A stretch of 64,000 nt of DNA. It comes from Methanothermobacter sp049720995 (GTDB lineage: Archaea > Methanobacteriota > Methanobacteria > Methanobacteriales > Methanothermobacteraceae). A program made the translations under genes and the position numbers. The stretch lies in contig NZ_JBNASF010000004.1 of NCBI RefSeq assembly GCF_049720995.1, positions 1 through 64,000 of the forward strand, in the 5' to 3' direction. The notes below the pieces were generated by a model. That model did not search any database and was not told the DNA's origin. It worked only from the letters and a program-made list of their open reading frames with translations. Of the stretch, positions 25,487 through 34,420 are shown one piece after another (the first letter of the stretch is position 1; the number at the start of each line of letters is the position of its first letter).

Positions 25487-25816
25487 CTATAGAATTGTCC
25501 ATATGAAGTACTTAATTGCCTTTGTGATTATTCCAAGACCTACACCTGCAGGAACACCTGTTGAGAACCTCAGAACATTGTTGCTTTCCCTGTAACCGAG
25601 TAGCTGTGTGAATCCATCAAGGAATGTTGGAACTATCATAATGAATGCTGAGATTATCAGAGTGATGTCATATTCAATCACTGTGAGGTAAGCGTATATG
25701 AAGTATGCGAATGCACCAGTGTAGATTCCAGTACACCTTGAACATACAGGAAAGTAGTGACCTCTTACTGAAAATGTTCTCTCTGGTTTCCTGTGGCACA
25801 AGTACCTTAGCTTCAT
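25487..25816 (-). CDS. DUF2085 membrane protein
   Basis: 109 residues. LCHRKPERTF, then HYFPVCSRCTGIYTG, then two or three hydrophobic spans is the DUF2085 pattern, with Cys and His residues that look metal-binding. It lies 12 bases upstream of the zinc-ribbon/OB gene on the same strand, so the two are likely cotranscribed. Function unknown. Confidence 0.75.
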   Translation of the reverse strand: MKLRYLCHRKPERTFSVRGHYFPVCSRCTGIYTGAFAYFIYAYLTVIEYDITLIISAFIMIVPTFLDGFTQLLGYRESNNVLRFSTGVPAGVGLGIITKAIKYFIWTIL

Positions 25817-25902
25817 ATGGACAGCACCATCTCTACTAATTATTCAGTAAGCATGGTATTGTATTTAAATGTTTACTTTTTTCATTTACATTAATAAATT
25901 TT

Positions 25903-26150
25903 TTAATGATAGTAGGACAATTTTCCATCATGGATTCTCTGCCACCATCCATTAACTTCATTATACCTCATGACATATGATGGCGCAATCATGATAAGCC
26001 ACGCATCACATGAAGGGTATGGGCAATTTTGGTGTAATGTAATGGGTAATATCCATCTTTTCAATGACACCCTGCAGGATATCCAGTGATTCAGAATAAA
26101 AAAGGAGCCATTTCTGAATGTCAATCTGTTTAGAGGAAAATATATATAGA
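25903..26150 (-). pseudogene. Possible decayed gene fragment
   Basis: In the 420-bp AT-rich gap two overlapping minus-strand frames read like consecutive parts of one protein. One gives YSESLDILQGVIEKMDI and stops at 26006. The other continues with CDAWLIMIAPSYVMRYNEV and NGWWQRIHDGKLSYYH. The composition looks protein-like in both. No start signal or family is recognised. It may be a remnant, or chance. Confidence 0.25.
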
Positions 26151-26238
26151 ATAATCAGAATAAGATAACACCATATGTAATGAATTGTTTTCCCTGAACA
26201 GATCTTTGTGATAGGAAAACTTAAGGGAAGTGATAATA

Positions 26239-26832
26239 ATGGATACAACACTTATATCCACAATATACTCCATTGAACCGGTGATGTTCTGCATAACACA
26301 GTTCTCACCAAAGAAGGTTGTGCTGCTCAAGGAAGATAAGGCGCCAAGGGAGAAGGAACAGGTCGAACAGGTCCTCAGAGACACTCTGGGTAACTTCGTT
26401 GAGATAACGACCTTTGAGACAAGCCTTTATGATGTTGTCACCATTGCAAGGGATATGGTTGAGATCATAGATGAGGAAAGGGCCAATGGAAGGCGTGTCG
26501 TGGTTAACATAAGCGGGGGCAGAAAAACCCAGGCACTCGGCGCACTCTTCGGCTGCTACGCCAGGAACCATGATGTTCAGCGCATAGTGTACGTGACCGA
26601 GGAGGACAGCGAACTCATAGACCTCCCCATACTGAGCTTCGGAATATCCAAGACAAAAAAACAGGTCCTTGAGGAACTCAAGGCCGGTGAAACATCTGTT
26701 AAGAACCTTGCAGTCAAGATAGGTATAAGCAGGGGGATGACCTACAACCATATAAGAGAACTCCGTGACATGGGGTTCATAGACCGTGAAAAACTTGAAA
26801 TAACCTCTGCAGGCGAGCTTGCAGTCCTTTAA
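26239..26832 (+). CDS. CARF-domain winged-helix regulator, Csa3-like
   Basis: 197 residues. The N-terminal Rossmann-like half has the CARF signature VVNISGGRKTQALGALFGCYA near residues 82-102 and the final IVYVTEEDSE strand. The C-terminal half (about 140-197) is a winged helix (VKNLAVKIGISRGMTYNHIREL). Csa3-type proteins bind cyclic oligoadenylate and regulate CRISPR loci. No cas gene or repeat array is in this window, so it acts at a distance or on its neighbour. ATG 26239 follows a GAAGTGAT site. Confidence 0.75.
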   Translation: MDTTLISTIYSIEPVMFCITQFSPKKVVLLKEDKAPREKEQVEQVLRDTLGNFVEITTFETSLYDVVTIARDMVEIIDEERANGRRVVVNISGGRKTQALGALFGCYARNHDVQRIVYVTEEDSELIDLPILSFGISKTKKQVLEELKAGETSVKNLAVKIGISRGMTYNHIRELRDMGFIDREKLEITSAGELAVL

Positions 26833-26869
26833 ATCATTTTAATGGACACATCTACTATAAGGAACTAAA

Positions 26870-27745
26870 GTGTCCTCAATGCCCATAATCTCCTTAAACA
26901 CAACGCAGGATTTTTTTGGAAGGGAAAAGGAGATCAGGGAAATTAAGGAAGCCCTCAATGACCCGGGATTTGTGGTCGTTACGGGTAAGATGGGCTCAGG
27001 AAAAACCGCTATTCTCAGGAGAATCCATGAGGAGAACCCCAATAGAACCACCTTCATTGATATGAGGTGCACCGATGTCAGGAAGACCCATGAGGGCATA
27101 CCAGACTTCAGGAGGATAACGGTTCTTGCAAGAACCGTGGAGTGGAATGTACTCCTTGACGGTGCGCCACCTGAAAAATCTGCCTTCACAGATGCATGGA
27201 AGATGTCACAGATGCATAATATGAGGTGTGCGGTGGCAGTGAGGTACAGTGAAGGACTTATCAGAGATATTCAGGAGGAACTCCCCCTGATGTCTGTTGT
27301 TGAGGTGCCACCCCTCACAGAAAGGGATACAGAGAGGTACATCAGGCTCAAGGCACCGGGTTTCAGGGCCGTCAGGTCTGGAATAGAATACATCCATGAG
27401 GTCACAGGGGGCATGCCTCTATTCATTGACAGCTTCCTGAATGTGCTATCAGATGGAGTCATATATGGTCCCGCGCTCCTTGAGGAGAACTTCAATGCCA
27501 AGTTTCAGCAGATAGCCTTTCCATGGATCGCTGAACTGAACCGCTTAACACGTGGGGAAAAGGATATATTGAGTCTTTTAAAGGAAGGTCCCCTTGGAGG
27601 AGATGAAATACCTGCCAGCAGCAGAGAACTTGAGGAACTTGAACTCCGGGGCCTCATTGAGCTTCATGGGGATGAATGGAGTCTCGGTTCAGAGCTCCTC
27701 AGAAGGGTCATTGTTGAACTTGAGAATCAGACTGGATGTATCTAG
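26870..27745 (+). CDS. Archaeal AAA/STAND-type ATPase
   Basis: 291 residues. The opening FFGREKEIREIKEAL with P loop VVTGKMGSGKTAILRR near residues 38-53 is typical of the archaeal ATPase/Orc-like STAND group. A middle region has VVEVPPLTERDTERYI (lid-like), and a C-terminal winged-helix-like stretch follows. Walker B is weak. GTG 26870 lies seven bases after GGA. It is 37 bases downstream of the CARF regulator, so the pair is likely cotranscribed and may be functionally linked. Its 3' end is echoed. Confidence 0.65.
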   Translation: MSSMPIISLNTTQDFFGREKEIREIKEALNDPGFVVVTGKMGSGKTAILRRIHEENPNRTTFIDMRCTDVRKTHEGIPDFRRITVLARTVEWNVLLDGAPPEKSAFTDAWKMSQMHNMRCAVAVRYSEGLIRDIQEELPLMSVVEVPPLTERDTERYIRLKAPGFRAVRSGIEYIHEVTGGMPLFIDSFLNVLSDGVIYGPALLEENFNAKFQQIAFPWIAELNRLTRGEKDILSLLKEGPLGGDEIPASSRELEELELRGLIELHGDEWSLGSELLRRVIVELENQTGCI

Positions 27746-27784
27746 CTTCCATTTAGGATCAGACGGGATGTATCTAGCTTCCAT
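27726..27784. repeat. Echo of the AAA ATPase 3' end
   Basis: Twenty-seven bases at 27726-27752, including the last codons and the TAG stop, recur at 27758-27784 with one difference (unit 32 bp). Confidence 0.93.
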
Positions 27785-27805
27785 CCAATAAAAAAAATAA
27801 AATGG
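27785..27805 (-). terminator. T-rich terminator of the CobN-like gene
   Basis: Just after the minus-strand stop the transcript reads CATTTTATTTTTTTTATTGG, a strong T-rich archaeal terminator. Confidence 0.65.
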
Positions 27806-27807
27806 GG

Positions 27808-30800
27808 TTATCTACCCCTCCAGTAACCGAATCCAACAAGCAAAACCAGGCTCACAACGCCCAGGAGCGCGTAAAGCGGCACCTGACTCTCTGATGATCC
27901 GCTCCTGGTTGAGGCTGAAACCTCGTAGGCTTTACCTGATTCAGCCCCAGTTCCTGTTTCAGTTGCGGGCGTCTGGCCCTGACTTTCACCCATGGAACCT
28001 GATGATTCACTGTATGATGCGCCTGATGAACCTGAGGGTCTCTGTCCTGTTCTCCCGGCGCTCTCACCGTTGCTGTCTGAATCTGAATGGACTGGATTCT
28101 CTGAACCTCCTCCCGGTATGCTGACTGATGCGCCTGTTGCAGCTGCAAGGGCTGCGGCAAACCTTTTGAGGGACGCCTGGTTGATGGAGGAGACCTTAAC
28201 AACCCAGTTATTGAAGACAATGTTTGCGCAGGTATGGTGGCAGCACACAACCCCGTACTGCCCTGCAAGTTCAATGTAACGGTTTGCAAGGTCCCTCAGA
28301 ACAGCCTTATCTGCATTACAGATGTTCCGCCTTGCAGCCTCAAGGACCCATGCGATCATTGACTGTGTTGCAACAGCCTCATAGTCATTTGATACCCGGA
28401 AACGGTCACTAATAAGGTTTCTGGCAACCTGGTCCCACAGTTCATTGCTCACAGCGCCAGTTGTAACTGCAATCCCAAAGAGGTTCCTGTACCTTGAGGC
28501 GTATTCCAGCCAGCCGCTGGGTGAGCTGAGGAGTGAGTCCATGTAGCGCGGGTTGAGCAGCTGGGATCTCACCTCAACTTCGATCTCCTCTGCAACGGTC
28601 CTCACGGTAACCGTGTTCCTGTTCCGTATATCCACCAGTGCGGTATCAGGGTTGCCGCCGAGGTGGCGTGATGCAAGGACCATTCCACCGAACCAGTCAT
28701 AGTAGTCGTCTGTGTCAGTGAGCCTCCAGGTGCTGTCCAGGTTCTGCGTAACAAGGTCCACCTTACCCAGGAGGTACTGGAAGGTGCCCCTGTTCTGCTG
28801 TATATCCACGCCCCCCGGGGTTGACCTCCAGGCATAGGAGACCCTTGAGAGGTAGACATCTGCAAGTTCAGCGCTGCTATTCCACCTTGAGGTTGCCGGT
28901 GTCATATCTGATACGCCTGTACCCTCAAGTACAAGGCCCCTGAGTCCGAATACACGGTCCAGTGAGCCGCATTCACTGTAGTGCCTCTTAACATAGTTTT
29001 CGGTGTCATCTGCCTCTGCAGCCATCCTAACAGCGGCGTTCATGAGGTCTATCCAGAGCTGGTTACCGGTAACGGCAGTTACAAATACGTCGATGCGTGG
29101 TCTTGGTATCTCAACGCCGTTCACCGTGATCCTGAGTTCTGATGCATCCATCAGGACAGGTTCAGGTTTGACGTCGCCGTTGGTGTTCCACTGGGGCTTG
29201 ACCCCAAGGAGGTACATGAACTCTGCGATGGCAATCCCATCGGTCCTCAGAAGCTCGGTACCCCACATCACCATTCCGATGAGTTCAGGGAATCTGCCGT
29301 GCTTCATGTAGTACTCTGCAAGGAGGGTGTCTGTGATTCTCTTAGCGGTCTCCCAGGCGGCCCTTGTTGGCATCTTCCTGGGGTTGGTGGCGTAGAAGTT
29401 GGCTCCGGTTGGAAGCACATCACACCATGCAGGGTCACCTGCAAGTCCTGGCCTCACAAAGCCGCCTCCAAGGGCTGAAAGCAGGCTCTGCCATTCGGTG
29501 TTTCCACGTATCTTCCTGATCGTCTCATTGATGAATTCAAGGTCCGCACTGTTTATACCTGCAGGGACAGTCCCGTTTATTATGTTCCTGATCCATGTCC
29601 GTGCAAGGTCCTTAACCGAGGCTATATCGTCACTGTATCTCAGGGGGTCCTTGAGCATTTCACTGTAGGCTGGCCTTGAGGGGTGAAGGGTTTTTCTGAT
29701 GTTCTCCAGGAACTCGGACCTTGATGATGCTATGGTGAGCACCTCTTCCACCAGCTCATCACCCTCAAGCACCCTTCCAAGGCTGTGGAGTCCCAGGGGG
29801 ATTATGTCTGATTCTATCTCATGGAGACTGAGATGAAGCCTCTCAAGGGCATCTGTGAAGTTGCCTGTCATGTTGAATCCCATCTCTGAAGCCTTCGATC
29901 TGATCTGGGACTCAAGGGCCGGGAGTATCTGGCTGTTACCAACCTTGAGGGCGTTCTCGTACTGGTGGATGAGGTCATGTATCTCAATGAGTTCACCGTA
30001 GAGGCCGCTCTCAACCATGGCAGGGGTCATGTGGTCTATGATGAGGGCGCAGCTGCGGTCCTTTGCCACCATACCCTCCCCCGGGTTGGAGACTATGTAG
30101 GGGTAGATGTTTGGTATTCCTGTGAGCTGGAATGGCCAGTCATCCTCCATGAGCCCTATCATTCTTCCTGGGAGGAACTCCAGTGTCCCGTGGGTTCCAA
30201 GGTGTATCATTGCATTTGCCCTGAAGACGTTTTCCATCCACCTGTAGAAGGCTATGTACTGGTGGTGCGGTGGCAGGTAGGGGTTGTGGTAGTCTGTGAC
30301 CTCGTCCCAGCCACGTGCTGGCTGGACCGTCACGAAGATGTTCCCCAGCATTATACCAGGTATCACGATGCTGCCGTTCACCGTCATTATGTTGCCTGGT
30401 GCGGCCCCCCATTTTGATGTGACCTCTGACCTGAGTTTTTCGGGGAGTTTGCTGAACCATTCCAGGTATTTCTGCACATCAAGAAGCTGCCCGCTGGCCT
30501 GCAGTTCCGCCTTGTGCTCCATCACATACCTTTCAAGGAGTGGCTGGGCCCACGTACCCTTATTACCGAACTCTGAGATGATCCTGTAGAGTTCATCCAC
30601 GCCGGGTATCCTTTCGACCCTGTAGCCACTTTCATTGAGCTTAACAAGGAGATCGTGGAGGCTCCTGAAGACGTCAAGATATGATGCCGTAAACCCATCC
30701 TTACCTGGCGGGTAGCTGTAGAGTATCACCGCGATTTTCTTCTCTGAATTGTCAAGTTCCCTGAGTTTAGCCCATCCATCTGCGATTTTAACTATCTTCT

Positions 30801-32286
30801 CCACTCCAGGCTGCAGTGTGATCTCATTCCCAGATGCATCGGTGCAGGATACAACGATGGGTGAGAAGACACCCTCGAATCCGGGTATCGTGAACTGCCA
30901 GGTCCACTCGTACTGGGCGCCCATGGGGTTTGTGAGGCTTGAGTTGCTGTAGAGCTGCACCCCCTTGATCACGGGGATGTTGATCCTCTCAAACTCTGCA
31001 AGCGCTCCGCCTGATGGCAGGTTGGCGTAGTTCAGTGACCAGGAATAGAGGGATATGACTGCGTCTATGCTGCGGTTCAGGGGCCCCTTACCGTTAACTC
31101 CCAGTGTGAGCTCCTCAAGGAGTGAACTCACAGCAGGGTTTGTGGCGCCCTGGTAGAGGTTGAAGATGGCCCTTCCATGCCTCTCCGCCTCCCTGATTAT
31201 GGCGTCCACTGTGGGTGATGACCCATAGCTTACAACCACCAGGAAGGGTCCTCTTATGTTTTTGTTTGCTGTGTACCATTCCTCGAACTGTCTGTAGACA
31301 TCCGCCCTCTGGTTCTCTGCCCAGGATGAGAAGTTCTGGTCCATCCACCTGAGGCTGTCATATGGTGGAATGAATCCAGGGTTGCCCTCTATCCAGGCCT
31401 TTATTCTGGATCTTTCTGCAACCACACTCATCACCCCACAGTCAGGGTGGTAGAGTCCCCAGTCTGGGGCTGCCATTACCGGTCCCTGATTGTTCTCAAC
31501 CGGGTTGAAGGTTGTCTCGCCGAGGAGATACTGTATGTACTTTATCATGTTCTCAAGGTTCTCCCTGGTTGCCCCTCCTGATGCAAGGGCGTAGTAACTT
31601 GCAACGTAGGTGTTCTCCACTGTATCCGGTGTGTCATTTCCAGGTGTTCCGCCCAGGAGGTTCAGTCCGGTTCCGCCGTAGGGGTCGCTGTCTGTGTCTG
31701 TTGGGTAACCGAAGCCCGCCGCTATCATGTTCCTCTGGTTCGCGGGACTCCTCAGTAGGTAGGGGTACCAGGAGTCACCCCAGCCTGTCCCGGGCATTGC
31801 CATGTCCAGGTAGGCGAAGTTCACGTACTCCATTATCCAGTCGTTTGCCGCTGATGACGGATCCCACATGTCATGGTAGATTATCCTCCTATTATCCATT
31901 GACTTCAGTAGGCGTCCCTTCTCAGGGACCGAGCTTATGATGGCTATATCCGGCATGAATGTGTGGTTCAGGGTGCAGCTGGAGTTTATGGTGTATGTCA
32001 CCGGCCGGTAGGTGTGGTAGCTTATCCTCACCTCAACAGGGAATCTGTCACTGAATGTAACCCTGTAGGATCCTTCTGCTGCTGTTAATGTTTCATTGAG
32101 AACCGAACCATTGTATATCACGGTGATTGTGGCATTCTTCACTGGCAGCGCGTCCTGTAGTGTGGTGTACCCTCCTGATGTTTCATTGTAGATCTCCTTT
32201 ATGTGTCCTGAAACCTCCGCTGCACTGGCTGTGCCTGTCAGTGCAACTGCGAGTATCACTGCCATTACTGTGATGAATCCTTTAAT
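27808..32286 (-). CDS. Giant exported CobN/BchH-like chelatase-family protein
   Basis: 1492 residues if the start is ATT 32286, which gives a complete signal peptide (IKGFITVMAVILAVALTG ending TASA). Order: signal; a carboxypeptidase-regulatory-like domain (about 25-120); a CobN/magnesium-chelatase H domain (about 130-1330) with MIHLGTHGTLEFLPG and GMVMWGTELLRTDG; a Ser/Gly/Gln-rich linker; and a terminal membrane anchor (YALLGVVSLVLLVGFGYW). Bacterial CobN inserts cobalt into corrins in the cytoplasm. Exported anchored forms in methanogens are of unknown function, perhaps metal or corrinoid handling at the surface. The gene stands alone with its own leader hairpin. Confidence 0.8.
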   Translation of the reverse strand: MKGFITVMAVILAVALTGTASAAEVSGHIKEIYNETSGGYTTLQDALPVKNATITVIYNGSVLNETLTAAEGSYRVTFSDRFPVEVRISYHTYRPVTYTINSSCTLNHTFMPDIAIISSVPEKGRLLKSMDNRRIIYHDMWDPSSAANDWIMEYVNFAYLDMAMPGTGWGDSWYPYLLRSPANQRNMIAAGFGYPTDTDSDPYGGTGLNLLGGTPGNDTPDTVENTYVASYYALASGGATRENLENMIKYIQYLLGETTFNPVENNQGPVMAAPDWGLYHPDCGVMSVVAERSRIKAWIEGNPGFIPPYDSLRWMDQNFSSWAENQRADVYRQFEEWYTANKNIRGPFLVVVSYGSSPTVDAIIREAERHGRAIFNLYQGATNPAVSSLLEELTLGVNGKGPLNRSIDAVISLYSWSLNYANLPSGGALAEFERINIPVIKGVQLYSNSSLTNPMGAQYEWTWQFTIPGFEGVFSPIVVSCTDASGNEITLQPGVEKIVKIADGWAKLRELDNSEKKIAVILYSYPPGKDGFTASYLDVFRSLHDLLVKLNESGYRVERIPGVDELYRIISEFGNKGTWAQPLLERYVMEHKAELQASGQLLDVQKYLEWFSKLPEKLRSEVTSKWGAAPGNIMTVNGSIVIPGIMLGNIFVTVQPARGWDEVTDYHNPYLPPHHQYIAFYRWMENVFRANAMIHLGTHGTLEFLPGRMIGLMEDDWPFQLTGIPNIYPYIVSNPGEGMVAKDRSCALIIDHMTPAMVESGLYGELIEIHDLIHQYENALKVGNSQILPALESQIRSKASEMGFNMTGNFTDALERLHLSLHEIESDIIPLGLHSLGRVLEGDELVEEVLTIASSRSEFLENIRKTLHPSRPAYSEMLKDPLRYSDDIASVKDLARTWIRNIINGTVPAGINSADLEFINETIRKIRGNTEWQSLLSALGGGFVRPGLAGDPAWCDVLPTGANFYATNPRKMPTRAAWETAKRITDTLLAEYYMKHGRFPELIGMVMWGTELLRTDGIAIAEFMYLLGVKPQWNTNGDVKPEPVLMDASELRITVNGVEIPRPRIDVFVTAVTGNQLWIDLMNAAVRMAAEADDTENYVKRHYSECGSLDRVFGLRGLVLEGTGVSDMTPATSRWNSSAELADVYLSRVSYAWRSTPGGVDIQQNRGTFQYLLGKVDLVTQNLDSTWRLTDTDDYYDWFGGMVLASRHLGGNPDTALVDIRNRNTVTVRTVAEEIEVEVRSQLLNPRYMDSLLSSPSGWLEYASRYRNLFGIAVTTGAVSNELWDQVARNLISDRFRVSNDYEAVATQSMIAWVLEAARRNICNADKAVLRDLANRYIELAGQYGVVCCHHTCANIVFNNWVVKVSSINQASLKRFAAALAAATGASVSIPGGGSENPVHSDSDSNGESAGRTGQRPSGSSGASYSESSGSMGESQGQTPATETGTGAESGKAYEVSASTRSGSSESQVPLYALLGVVSLVLLVGFGYWRGR

Positions 32287-32293
32287 ATTTTCA

Positions 32294-32331
32294 CCTCCCT
32301 TTAATTCTATTCAGGTTTACTTTAAGGGAGG
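32294..32331 (-). promoter_or_regulatory. Leader hairpin burying the ribosome-binding site of the CobN-like gene
   Basis: In the mRNA, CCTCCCTT (32331-32324) pairs with AAGGGAGG (32301-32294). One mismatch and two more A-T pairs extend this to 11-base arms around a 16-base loop. The 3' arm contains the Shine-Dalgarno GGAGG. The fold would block translation unless opened. As DNA it is also a dyad that a repressor could bind. Confidence 0.65.
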
Positions 32332-32411
32332 CAATATTTAAAATTAACTTTAATTATTTTAAAAAAATTTTAAATATGCTCACCCGGATGGTCACGTTAA
32401 ATGCCTTTGAT

Positions 32412-32556
32412 GATAATAAATAGGTTGATGGGTTTTCAGTTATTTTGCAGGGCTTTTCAGCTGTTCAGTGACAATAAAAGAAGTTAATGGGGGTTTCAGA
32501 TTATTCAGCAGGGATTTTTTAGTTGTTCACTGATAATAAAAGATGATTGGAGTTAA
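32412..32556. repeat. Three imperfect tandem copies of a 58-62-bp unit
   Basis: Copies start at 32412, 32470 and 32532 with the common core GAYAATAAAAGAWGWTTGG and GTTTCAG-TTATTYWGCAGGG. The third runs into the 3' end and stop codon of the ARPP-1 gene. Confidence 0.8.
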
Positions 32557-33638
32557 ATGTAGTTGTTGTTTCTCATCATGGTCTCGGCCCTCTCCCTGTA
32601 GCCTCTAATTCGCCCGCTATCATCCTGTAGGTTGAAGAACACCGAGTGTATGACCTCACCTGCATGTGTGAGGGCTGAGCCCACAAGACCCTCGGAGGTG
32701 TACCTGTGGTCTATCCCGTAGCCGGGGGATGGGTAACGGTGTTCATCTGAGTTCATGATCCTCTCAATGAAGTCCTCATGGTCCACAGGGTCGTATGTGG
32801 CCTCATCATGGAGCATGGCCTCGATTGCATAGCTCTTTATTATCTTATCATGGAGTTCCCTGTAGACCGAGCTTCTTGATATAAATTCAAATCCCGCAAT
32901 TCTACCGTTGATTGCAACAAGAACTCCTTTCTGATCCTTCACGGGTTTGAATGGTTTTTTGAATTCCTCCAGTGTCTTTCTCTTCTTTCTGTAGGCATCT
33001 GCCATCGCACCTGTTTTTGAGGTTGAGCCTGTCCTCCTGTGTAGTCTGTTAACTTCATCCCATACGCTGCTCTGGCGTGCGCAGTAAACCTGCAGTAACT
33101 CTTCCTGGTTTCCGATGTTGGTCTCCCGGATATCCTCAAAGTTGTCACGGATGACATTCTCATCTGTGACGGCATAATCTATTTCAGCCCTTCTTCCAAG
33201 GTTCTCAAGGTTCTCTGTCACTGTCCTTGTCTTGGTAACCCTTACATTGAGTGCAGCGACCCTTTCAGGGTCCCTGAACTCCTTTGAGGTGTAGGACCAT
33301 CTGCCCTGCTCCACGCAGCTTACAGGTATTATGGTTTCTGACTTCTCAGGCACCAGAACGGTGGCGTTGGCCACACGGTTCTGCTTGGCACCCTCAAGTT
33401 CCTCCCCATCAATTATGAGTACGGGTTCAGCAGCCCGGTTAACTGCAAGTACCTTGGTTACTGAGCCATATTCGTCAACCTCACCTATACTTATGAGGTC
33501 ATTGCTCATGGCCTCTTTGAGTGTAATGTAGTTCTGGCTCCCCTCAGGTGCCCTTAGCGGGATGACCTCCATCTGACCTGAAACCTGGGGTTTGAGGAAC
33601 TCCAGGCTTCCAAGCCACCTCTCAGCTATCTCATCCAA
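32553..33638 (-). CDS. ARPP-1 domain protein
   Basis: 361 residues. The whole N-terminal half follows the ARPP-1 (ARG and rhodanese-phosphatase associated) pattern: MEVIPLRAP, NYITLKEAM, EVDEYGSVTKVLAVN, PVLIIDGEELEGAKQNR, and IPVSCVEQGRWSYTSKEF. The C-terminal half holds GVLVAINGRIAGFEF. The family occurs in bacteria and archaea near regulatory and stress genes. Its activity is not established. TTG 33638 lies just after GAGGTGAT. A TTG at 33653 is the alternative. Confidence 0.75.
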   Translation of the reverse strand: MDEIAERWLGSLEFLKPQVSGQMEVIPLRAPEGSQNYITLKEAMSNDLISIGEVDEYGSVTKVLAVNRAAEPVLIIDGEELEGAKQNRVANATVLVPEKSETIIPVSCVEQGRWSYTSKEFRDPERVAALNVRVTKTRTVTENLENLGRRAEIDYAVTDENVIRDNFEDIRETNIGNQEELLQVYCARQSSVWDEVNRLHRRTGSTSKTGAMADAYRKKRKTLEEFKKPFKPVKDQKGVLVAINGRIAGFEFISRSSVYRELHDKIIKSYAIEAMLHDEATYDPVDHEDFIERIMNSDEHRYPSPGYGIDHRYTSEGLVGSALTHAGEVIHSVFFNLQDDSGRIRGYRERAETMMRNNNYI

Positions 33639-33904
33639 AACATCACCTCTCAATGTTAATAGCCAGATAATTCACTCTGACTCTAGAATAGTATATGTAA
33701 ATTATTGAATATAAATACTTTTACTGGATAATCTAAAATATTTTATTCAACATGAGTGAAATATATGTTTAATAAAATAATTGCATTTAAATGTGGTATT
33801 CTGAAAGATTTTAAGTGTTCACATGGACGCCCTTTGATTCTGGATTTATTCTCTGAGAGCTTCTAAGCATTTAATAAGAAAAATAAAGGTATTCTGAGGG
33901 TATA

Positions 33905-34420
33905 TCAGCTGTTATCCCTGAGGGCGGTCCTCAGGTCCTCAACAGGCACATCGTATGTTTCACAGACCCTCTGAAGCCATGCCATTGTCGATTCAGGTGT
34001 GAGGGACATGGCAACCCTTAAGAGCTCTGCAAGGACCTGAAACTGTGGTAATGTGGTATCAAGGATTTTTACAAGTGATCTGAAAAGTTTAAAGCATTTT
34101 CTGGAGTCTGATATGAATGAGCTCAGGGTCTCCTGGTATTCAAGGGCATCCACGTCCCTCTCATCATCCATCATAATCGTGGGTGTGAAGATGTCGTACT
34201 CCCATCTGAAGAGTCCAAGGATGAACCTCCTCTTATCCTCTGCCCCCTCAAGGTAGTCTGATATGAGGGATAGAATACCGTGGGATACTGCTGAGGGGCT
34301 TGCCCTCGTGTTACCTGTAATTCCAAGGTTTGCCTCCAGCAGTTTCTTCAGGGAGGTCTTCATCCAGCCGCTCTGGGGGTCTTCGAGGTCATTCACTGTG
34401 GCCTCCACAACCTTCCTCAC
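33905..34420 (-). CDS. Unknown helical protein
   Basis: 171 residues, predicted helical and soluble (GWMKTSLKKLLEANLG, RKCFKLFRSLVKILD). No family recognised. GTG 34420 overlaps the stop of the upstream gene by four bases (GTGA), so the two are translated together and probably interact. Composition is close to that of neighbouring genes. Confidence 0.55.
   Translation of the reverse strand: MRKVVEATVNDLEDPQSGWMKTSLKKLLEANLGITGNTRASPSAVSHGILSLISDYLEGAEDKRRFILGLFRWEYDIFTPTIMMDDERDVDALEYQETLSSFISDSRKCFKLFRSLVKILDTTLPQFQVLAELLRVAMSLTPESTMAWLQRVCETYDVPVEDLRTALRDNS

Noticed and set aside
1925..27784. The short direct repeats as target-site duplications of insertion sequences
   Set aside because: The DNA between the copies is only 5-50 bases, carries no terminal inverted repeats or transposase, and the units are longer than usual target duplications.
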